Source of the DNA: Acidobacteriota bacterium
GTDB lineage: Bacteria; Acidobacteriota; Vicinamibacteria; Vicinamibacterales; CAVVIG01
Assembly: GCA_017883165.1 (NCBI GenBank)
Contig: JADGOC010000030.1
Span: 1-32,138 of the forward strand
Length of the DNA: 32,138 bases
Direction: 5' to 3'
Of the stretch, positions 22,144 to 27,023 are shown in pieces (within the stretch, counting starts at the first letter, position 1; each line of letters starts with the position of its first letter). A program made the translations under genes and the position numbers. The notes below the pieces were generated by a model. It was not told where the DNA came from, did not search any database, and saw nothing but the letters and a program-made list of their open reading frames with translations.

Positions 22144-22466
22144 TTGTCGGCTCCAAGATGCATCCGCGCGAGACGATCGAGCAGCTGCGGCAGCGTCTCC
22201 CCGTCCAGCGCGAAACTGCCCAGCTCGGCCGCCCACGAGAGTTTATAGCTCCTGGCCATCGCCGAGACCCAGATCTGCCTGACGGGCGCGTTGGGCGACA
22301 CGACAAATCGCGCGTCGGACGGCTCTTCGAACTCCAGGTTGAGCACGCCGTTCTGCAGTTCGACTTCGAACTCGCGACTGTCCGCCAGTGGCAGAAGCGC
22401 ACGGCGTGCGGATTCGAGCGCTTCGTCGCTCTTCATGCGGAATTCCTGTTCCGTGAGGGCAATCAT
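22140..22466 (-). CDS. cyaY: Frataxin-like iron-binding protein CyaY
   Basis: 108 aa, the size of bacterial frataxin. An acidic first helix (TEQEFRMKSDEALESARRAL) is followed by the strand FEVELQNGVLNLEFEE, the RQIWVSA strand that holds the family's conserved Gln-(Ile/Val)-Trp, SYKLSW, and the final LDGETLPQLLDRLA helix; the order matches E. coli CyaY throughout. Frataxins bind iron and regulate cysteine-desulfurase-driven Fe-S cluster assembly in the cytoplasm. It is the promoter-proximal gene of a two-gene unit with the gamma-glutamyltransferase. No isc or suf genes are in the window. An FTR1 iron permease gene lies 1.9 kb away, though not in the same operon. Confidence 0.85.
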   Translation of the reverse strand: MIALTEQEFRMKSDEALESARRALLPLADSREFEVELQNGVLNLEFEEPSDARFVVSPNAPVRQIWVSAMARSYKLSWAAELGSFALDGETLPQLLDRLARMHLGADK

Positions 22467-22529
22467 GGCCTGTTAAACCTTTCGCCGTTCCCGTCCGTCT
22501 AATTCTGGATGAAAGGTAGGGAACACGCG

Positions 22530-22616
22530 ATGTACGAATGGACGTTTTCGGCGACGGCGGAGTGGGTAGTCGGTGCGCTGCTGGTCGTGGCCATCTTGGC
22601 GACGATGTTCGTGTAG
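22530..22616 (+). CDS. 28-residue single-helix membrane peptide (candidate small gene)
   Basis: ATG at 22530 to TAG at 22616. It is preceded by AGGTAGGGA, with about 8 nt to the ATG. The product starts MYEWTFSATAEW and continues as one hydrophobic helix VVGALLVVAILATMFV. It lies in the otherwise empty 152-bp gap between cyaY and the VWA gene, on the opposite strand to both. A good ribosome site, a clean helix and the lack of overlap with other genes support it, but 28 codons are too few for a coding-statistics test. Function unknown. Confidence 0.5.
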   Translation: MYEWTFSATAEWVVGALLVVAILATMFV

Positions 22617-22618
22617 GG

Positions 22619-23530
22619 CTATTTGTCGCTGATCTGAAACTTGTCGGCGACCGCCACGTAACTGCGTCGCGCTCGTGCCGTCATTCCCGGCTGCTTCATC
22701 CGCAGCGTCAGCTTGTGCACCTTGCTATCGAGCAGCGTCGGCGTGAAGCCCAGGACATACTGGCTGTGGAGCTCCTGCGCGACGCGCGTGAAGGTCGGCG
22801 CGAGCTCGCTGGTCGTCTTCAGCTCGAAGTAGCCGCCCCCGGTTTCGTCCGCGATCTTGCGCAGTCCGCTGTCCGGCTGGCTGCGGACCATCCGCTGGCC
22901 GTTGAAGTAATGGCTCTCCAGCCCGATCGCATAGATCATCACTTCGTCCGCCCGCGCGCGATCGATCACCTTGCCGAGGCCGATGTGGCTCTCCGTGTCG
23001 TCGCCGTCGGTGAAGACGAGCACGACGCGGCGCCCCTCGATGCCTTTCAGCTCTTCGAGGCTCGCGTCTGTCGCATCCCACAACCGCGTGCCGTTCCCGT
23101 AATCGAGATCCTTGAGATCGGCGACCAGCTCGTCGCGGTCCGCCGTGAAGCGCGAGCTGAATTGAATCTTGTCGTTGAAGGCGCCGACGCGCCCTTTGTC
23201 GGCCGGCAGCAGACGAAGCACGAACTGTTCCGCGGCCGCGCGCAGGAGCGGGATGCTGGCCGTCATGCTCCCGCTCGTGTCGAGCATGGCGACGACGGTG
23301 ATCGGCTGGACTTCGTTTTGGAAGAACGCAATCGGCTGCGGCTTGTCGTTGTCGAAGATCTCGAAGTCTTCCTTCGTCAGGTCCGGAACGAGACGTTTTT
23401 GCGCGTCGGTCACGGTGGCGAAGAGCGACACGATTTGCGTGCCCGACTTGAACTGCGGCTGCTGAGCGAGGGTGAGCGCCGAGGCCGCGCACAGAGCCGC
23501 GGACGCGAGTAGAGCGGGCGTGGGGCGCAT
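22619..23530 (-). CDS. Exported VWFA-related protein of the acidobacterial family
   Basis: 303 aa. A signal peptide (to about residue 22, LTLAQQPQ) is followed by a short beta region ATVTDAQKRLVPDLTKEDF-EIFDNDKPQPIAFF, typical of the 'VWFA-related Acidobacterial domain' proteins, and then a von Willebrand A domain. The metal site is DTSGSM (Asp84, Ser86, Ser88), with Thr148 in GNGTRL and Asp175 in FTDGDD. These proteins are very numerous in Acidobacteriota and are thought to bind proteins outside the cell; no enzyme activity is known. It is the best taxonomic marker here. The SGNH hydrolase gene lies 9 nt upstream on the same strand. A TATAAG hexamer lies 8 nt before the ATG, and there is no Shine-Dalgarno site. 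Confidence 0.92.
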   Translation of the reverse strand: MRPTPALLASAALCAASALTLAQQPQFKSGTQIVSLFATVTDAQKRLVPDLTKEDFEIFDNDKPQPIAFFQNEVQPITVVAMLDTSGSMTASIPLLRAAAEQFVLRLLPADKGRVGAFNDKIQFSSRFTADRDELVADLKDLDYGNGTRLWDATDASLEELKGIEGRRVVLVFTDGDDTESHIGLGKVIDRARADEVMIYAIGLESHYFNGQRMVRSQPDSGLRKIADETGGGYFELKTTSELAPTFTRVAQELHSQYVLGFTPTLLDSKVHKLTLRMKQPGMTARARRSYVAVADKFQISDK

Positions 23531-23538
23531 GGGTACAG

Positions 23539-23544
23539 CTTATA
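23539..23544 (-). promoter_or_regulatory. -10-like hexamer ahead of the VWA gene
   Basis: TATAAG on the minus strand (5 of 6 consensus bases) ends 8 nt before the ATG at 23530 and overlaps the stop codon of the SGNH hydrolase gene. It could give the VWA gene its own leaderless transcript. Confidence 0.3.
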
Positions 23545-24271
23545 GCAACGGGTGTGCCTTCGCGAGAGCGCGCTTGATCGCCGGTTCGAGGGCGAGCGCC
23601 ATCAGCCTGTATCCGTCCGGTGACGGATGCAGGCCATCGGGCGAGGACACGAGACGATCGGGCGCACCGGGCGCGCCGACCGCCGCGCGCGTATCGCAGA
23701 AGGCGACGTCGGCATGTCGCGCCGCGTAGTCGCGAATCCAGTTGTTGACCTGATGCATCCGCCGGTTCTCAGCGTCCGCCGCCGTGTTGTAGGGCATGAT
23801 GGTGCCGGCGACGACCGGAATCGCCGCAGTACGCGCGGTGTCGTACATCCCTTCCAGCTCGCGCTCGATCGCTTCCGCGGTCCGCCCCTGATAGATGTCG
23901 TTGACGCCGGCGATGATCACGACGAGACACGGAGGGCGCCCGTTCCTGCGTTCCGCGATCACGTCGCGCGCGAACCGTGCGCGGATCTGGTCGCTGCGTT
24001 CGCCGTTGACGCCGCGATTGAGCACCTGCCAATCGGGGTGGGTTTTCATCAGCCAGTAGGCGTACTGGCTTTCGGCGTTGCCGGCGCCGTTGGGGGGCGC
24101 CTCGAGCGGCGACGTGAACGCCGGCGTCCCCGCCGTGGTCGAGTCGCCGAGCGCGATAATGAGGGGGTCGGGAGCCTTTTGCACAATTTGCCAACTTATC
24201 GGGCAAATTATGCAAAAGGCTCCCGACCCCCTCAATAGGCGACTTGACCGGTCGGATATGCCGAAGTACAC
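23540..24271 (-). CDS. SGNH/GDSL-type esterase, 5' end altered by a palindrome
   Basis: Up to 243 aa. SGNH hydrolases remove acyl or acetyl groups from sugars or lipids. Block I is ALGDSTTAG with the nucleophile Ser44 (counting from 24271); block III is IIAGVNDIYQG; block V is SSPDGLHPSPDGY, with the catalytic Asp and His. The enzyme core begins only at PLIIALGDS, about residue 36. All codons before that lie in or upstream of the 24161-24233 palindrome, so no normal signal peptide is encoded. Starts available are GTG at 24271 or a GTG inside the palindrome near 24184; neither has a ribosome site. The original 5' end was probably replaced when the palindrome arrived. It may be poorly expressed. 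Confidence 0.8.
   Translation of the reverse strand: MYFGISDRSSRLLRGSGAFCIICPISWQIVQKAPDPLIIALGDSTTAGTPAFTSPLEAPPNGAGNAESQYAYWLMKTHPDWQVLNRGVNGERSDQIRARFARDVIAERRNGRPPCLVVIIAGVNDIYQGRTAEAIERELEGMYDTARTAAIPVVAGTIMPYNTAADAENRRMHQVNNWIRDYAARHADVAFCDTRAAVGAPGAPDRLVSSPDGLHPSPDGYRLMALALEPAIKRALAKAHPLL
24161..24233. repeat. Long perfect palindrome (REP-like)
   Basis: Arms 24161-24192 and 24202-24233 pair over 32 bp with one mismatch; the outer 23 bp are perfect (GAGGGGGTCGGGAGCCTTT plus TGCA, and their complement). The loop is 9 nt. It is too long and regular for chance and lies exactly at the 5' end of the SGNH gene, 85 bp before the FTR1 start codon. It resembles bacterial REP/MITE-type interspersed palindromes; no second copy is in the window. 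On the plus strand it could also act as a strong hairpin. Confidence 0.8.
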
Positions 24272-24272
24272 T
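24244..24272 (+). promoter_or_regulatory. Candidate promoter of the FTR1 gene
   Basis: TTGACC (24244-24249, 5 of 6) and TACACT (24267-24272, 4 of 6) are separated by 17 nt. Transcription would start near 24279, just before the Fur-like site at 24285-24299. Confidence 0.4.
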
Positions 24273-24284
24273 CAATCCTCATTC

Positions 24285-24299
24285 TGAGACTGAATCTCA
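24285..24299. promoter_or_regulatory. Fur-box-like operator
   Basis: TGAGACTGAATCTCA is a 7-1-7 inverted repeat matching at six of seven arm positions. Read on the other strand with its flank it is AAATGAGATTCAGTCTCA, close to Fur-family ATGAGA-type boxes. It lies between a putative promoter and the ATG of an iron permease, so iron repression of that gene is the natural reading. Confidence 0.5.
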
Positions 24300-24318
24300 T
24301 TTTAGACCGCTGGTTCAC

Positions 24319-25098
24319 ATGTATCAGGCGTGGTTTCAGGCCTTCGTGATCACCCTTCGAGAAGGGCTCGAGGCCTTTCTCATCGTCGCCATCAGCCTCG
24401 CCTACCTGCGCAAGGCTGGACGCCAGGAGCTCGTCCCCGCCGTCCGCTGGGGCATCGGAATCTCCATCCTCATCAGCATCGGCGGCGCGTTCCTGTTTCA
24501 GCGCGCGGCCAATCACGCGCTGTGGGAAGCGGTCCTCTGCGTGGCCGCCGCGGTCTCGGTCGCGACGCTGACGATCCACATGTGGCGCACCGCCCGGCGC
24601 ATCAAGAAAGACATCGAAAGCAGCCTCTTCAGCTCGACCATGAAGACCGGACGAGCGGCCTTCGTCGGCGTCTTCCTCTTCACGCTGCTGATGATGACGC
24701 GCGAGGGCATGGAAACGGCGCTGCTCACCGGCACGCTGCTCTTTCAATCGACCGGCATCAGCGTCGTCGCGGGCTGCGTCGTCGGCACCTTGTCCGCGGC
24801 GTTCGTCGCGTGGCTCTGGTCGCGTTATGGCCACCGCGTGAACCTGGGACTGTTCTTTCAGGTCACCGCCATTTTCCTCCTGGTCTTCGTCGTCCAGCTG
24901 CTCATCTACGGCTTTCACGAGCTGATGGAAGCCAACATCTTTCCGCACAGCGGGCCGCTGCACGCGGCGACCGAACCATACGGCCCGGATGGCATCTACG
25001 GCCAGTACCTCACCTATCTTCTCGTGCTGCTGCCGCTCGGCTGGCTGGCTGTGACCGCGCTTCTGCCCAGGCGCGCGCAACAATCAGCCGCCCGCTGA
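24319..25098 (+). CDS. FTR1-family high-affinity iron permease
   Basis: 259 aa, about seven membrane helices. Both signature iron-transit motifs are present: REGLEA (residues 14-19) and REGMET (128-133). The N-terminus has no periplasmic EfeO-like or cytochrome domain, so it is the permease alone. Bacterial FTR1/EfeU proteins import ferrous iron after or during oxidation, normally with an oxidase partner; none is encoded next door. An open frame reaches 25 codons upstream, but those overlap the Fur-box-like site, and family N-termini match the ATG at 24319. Iron control through the Fur-like site is likely. Confidence 0.92.
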   Translation: MYQAWFQAFVITLREGLEAFLIVAISLAYLRKAGRQELVPAVRWGIGISILISIGGAFLFQRAANHALWEAVLCVAAAVSVATLTIHMWRTARRIKKDIESSLFSSTMKTGRAAFVGVFLFTLLMMTREGMETALLTGTLLFQSTGISVVAGCVVGTLSAAFVAWLWSRYGHRVNLGLFFQVTAIFLLVFVVQLLIYGFHELMEANIFPHSGPLHAATEPYGPDGIYGQYLTYLLVLLPLGWLAVTALLPRRAQQSAAR

Positions 25099-25129
25099 CC
25101 GCCGCGCTCGCGCGACGGCCGCCTTCCGT

Positions 25130-25135
25130 TACAAT
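25130..25135 (+). promoter_or_regulatory. TANNNT hexamer ahead of the OsmC-like gene
   Basis: TACAAT (5 of 6 -10 bases) ends 6 nt before the GTG at 25142. No good -35 is seen at the right spacing and there is no ribosome site, which fits a leaderless start. Confidence 0.35.
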
Positions 25136-25141
25136 CAGCAC

Positions 25142-25552
25142 GTGCCATCCAAACCGCCGACGATCGGCGACCTGACGTGGATCGGCGACCTGAAATTCTC
25201 CGCCACGATCGACCAGACATCACTCGTCTTTGACAGCAGCGGCGCCGCCGGGCCGTCGCCGGTCCAGGCGCTGGCCGGGGCGCTGGCTGCCTGCATGTCG
25301 ATGGACGTGGCGCACGTCCTGACGAAGGGCCGCCATCCGCTGCGCGCGCTTCGCGCGCACGTGGCCGGCCAGCGCGCGCAGGAGGATCCGCACCGCTTTC
25401 TGCGCATCGATCTCCACTTCACCGTCGAAGGCGGCGTGCCGAAGGACGCGGTCCAGCGCGCGATTGCGTTGTCGCGCGACAAGTACTGTTCGGTGTGGCA
25501 CTCGATGCGGCAGGATATCGATTTCGTGGTGACGTTCGAGAGCCGTGACTAG
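25142..25552 (+). CDS. OsmC-family protein (organic peroxide / redox type)
   Basis: 136 aa. The OsmC/Ohr fold is recognisable from GPSPVQALAGALAACMSMDV, with Cys51 at the family's first active-site position, and SRDKYCSVWHSMRQDI, with Cys116 at the second. With both cysteines a thiol peroxidase activity against organic hydroperoxides is possible; many stand-alone OsmC-like proteins of this YhfA/SirA-linked size have unproven substrates. It starts at GTG; no ATG lies nearby. Its last bases overlap the next gene by 8 nt, so the two are probably one transcript. Confidence 0.88.
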   Translation: MPSKPPTIGDLTWIGDLKFSATIDQTSLVFDSSGAAGPSPVQALAGALAACMSMDVAHVLTKGRHPLRALRAHVAGQRAQEDPHRFLRIDLHFTVEGGVPKDAVQRAIALSRDKYCSVWHSMRQDIDFVVTFESRD

Positions 25553-26627
25553 ACGCCGCTACATCGATTGGGCGCGGGCGGTCGCCGTCCTCGTGATGAT
25601 CGAGGCGCACACGCTTGATTCCTGGACCCTGACGTCAGTGCGGCGGTCAATCGCATTTCGGGACGCCCAGATCCTCGGCGGCTTCGCGGCGCCTCTCTTT
25701 CTCTGGCTCGCCGGCGTCTCGCTCGTGCTGTCCGCGTCGAATGCGGCGCGCCGCCAGGGAAGCCGCGCGGCGGCGGTGGACGCCGTCTGCCGGCGCGGCC
25801 TCGAGGTGTTCGTGCTCGCCTTCCTGTTCCGCCTGCAAGGCTTCATCGTCACACCAGGCGGAGCGACCGTGTCGCTCTTCCGCGTGGACATTCTGAACAT
25901 CATGGGGCCGGCCATCGTCGCCGCCGCCATCGTGTGGGGGCTCAACACACGGACCGACAGGCTCGTCGCCTCGTATGCCGCGATCACGCTGGCCTTTGCG
26001 ATGCTGACGCCGACCGTGCGCGCGATGCCGCTGGTCGATCGGCTGCCGATGTGGGTCCAGTGGTACATCCGTCCGTCGGGCGACATGACGCTCTTCACCG
26101 CGTTTCCCTGGGCGGGGTTCGTGTTCGCGGGAGCGGCCGTGGGTGCGCTCGTCGCCGCGGTGGAGGATCCGGCGGTCGAGCGCCGGTTGCAGGGGTGGCT
26201 GGCCGCCGCGGGCGCCGCGTTCATCGTGGTGGGGTTCTACACGGCCAGCCTGCCGACGATCTACAGCCGGTCGTCGTTCTGGACCAGCTCACCGACGTGG
26301 TTCGCGATTCGCGTGGGCGTCCTCATGGTGACGTTTGCCGCGATCTATCTCTTCGCGCAGATCGCGGAACGGCACGGCATCGCGCTCGTGCCGCTCGAGC
26401 GGTTCGGCCGCAGCTCGCTGTTCGTCTACTGGATTCACGTCGAGCTCGTCTACGGCTACGCGAGCTGGCCCGTGCACGGGAAGCTGCCGCTGTGGGGCAC
26501 GGCCATCGCCTATGTGGCCTTCTCTGTGCTGATGTACAAGGCGATCGACGTCAGGGACCGGACGGTTCGATGGTTCAAGACGCGCGGCGGCGCCGGGTCG
26601 CCGGTCCCGGTTAGCTTTACAACATAA
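25545..26627 (+). CDS. DUF1624 / heparan-acetyltransferase-like membrane protein
   Basis: 360 aa with about nine or ten membrane helices. The N-terminus RRYIDWARAVAVLVMIEAHT is the typical opening of DUF1624/HGSNAT-catalytic and related acyltransferase-3-like families, with Asp-Trp-x-Arg and a His (His22) in the first helix that serves acyl transfer in relatives. A second conserved piece is GRSSLFVYWIHVELVYGYA. It may acetylate surface sugars or another acceptor across the membrane, but the acceptor is unknown. It starts with GTG inside the end of the OsmC-like gene. Confidence 0.8.
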   Translation: MTRRRYIDWARAVAVLVMIEAHTLDSWTLTSVRRSIAFRDAQILGGFAAPLFLWLAGVSLVLSASNAARRQGSRAAAVDAVCRRGLEVFVLAFLFRLQGFIVTPGGATVSLFRVDILNIMGPAIVAAAIVWGLNTRTDRLVASYAAITLAFAMLTPTVRAMPLVDRLPMWVQWYIRPSGDMTLFTAFPWAGFVFAGAAVGALVAAVEDPAVERRLQGWLAAAGAAFIVVGFYTASLPTIYSRSSFWTSSPTWFAIRVGVLMVTFAAIYLFAQIAERHGIALVPLERFGRSSLFVYWIHVELVYGYASWPVHGKLPLWGTAIAYVAFSVLMYKAIDVRDRTVRWFKTRGGAGSPVPVSFTT

Positions 26628-26645
26628 AGTGCATTGCGGTAGAAT
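26616..26645 (+). promoter_or_regulatory. Promoter before the small membrane gene
   Basis: TTTACA (26616-26621, 5 of 6) and TAGAAT (26640-26645, 5 of 6) are 18 nt apart. The -10 ends 6 nt before the ATG at 26652, so the transcript should begin at or next to the start codon. Confidence 0.5.
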
Positions 26646-26651
26646 GGCCCT

Positions 26652-27023
26652 ATGCGAACCGCACTCGTTGTCGTCTCCGGCGTCACCATCGCTGCCGCCT
26701 GTGTCCTCGCGTTTTCCTACGTGGCGCTGAAAGGCACGGCCGACCTGCAGCCGCTCGGCGGCCTCGCGGTGTTCGTCGGCTTGAGCGCGGTCAGTCTCGT
26801 TGCCTGCGCGGCGCCGCGGTCAGCCGCGTGGGCGGTGATGCCCGTCGCCTCCGGCGCCGCGATCGTCTGGGTTGGGTGGACCAGCATTTCGCACACGCTC
26901 TCGGGGCCGCACTTCGAGGGCTACGCGCTCGTCATGGGCGCCCTCGGCATCCTGCAAGGGATCCTGGCGGTGACGCTCACCTGCTCGCACCTGTGGGTGA
27001 GGGTGGCGGCGCATCGCTCTTGA
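26652..27023 (+). CDS. Small four-helix membrane protein, unrecognised
   Basis: 123 aa, nearly all hydrophobic: helices at about 3-25, 36-53, 61-79 and 92-115, with the only polar stretch SISHTLSGPHFEGYA between helices three and four. No known motif. It has its own promoter and no ribosome site. Its last 47 bp overlap the end of the convergent M14 peptidase gene. Function cannot be inferred. Confidence 0.75.
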   Translation: MRTALVVVSGVTIAAACVLAFSYVALKGTADLQPLGGLAVFVGLSAVSLVACAAPRSAAWAVMPVASGAAIVWVGWTSISHTLSGPHFEGYALVMGALGILQGILAVTLTCSHLWVRVAAHRS

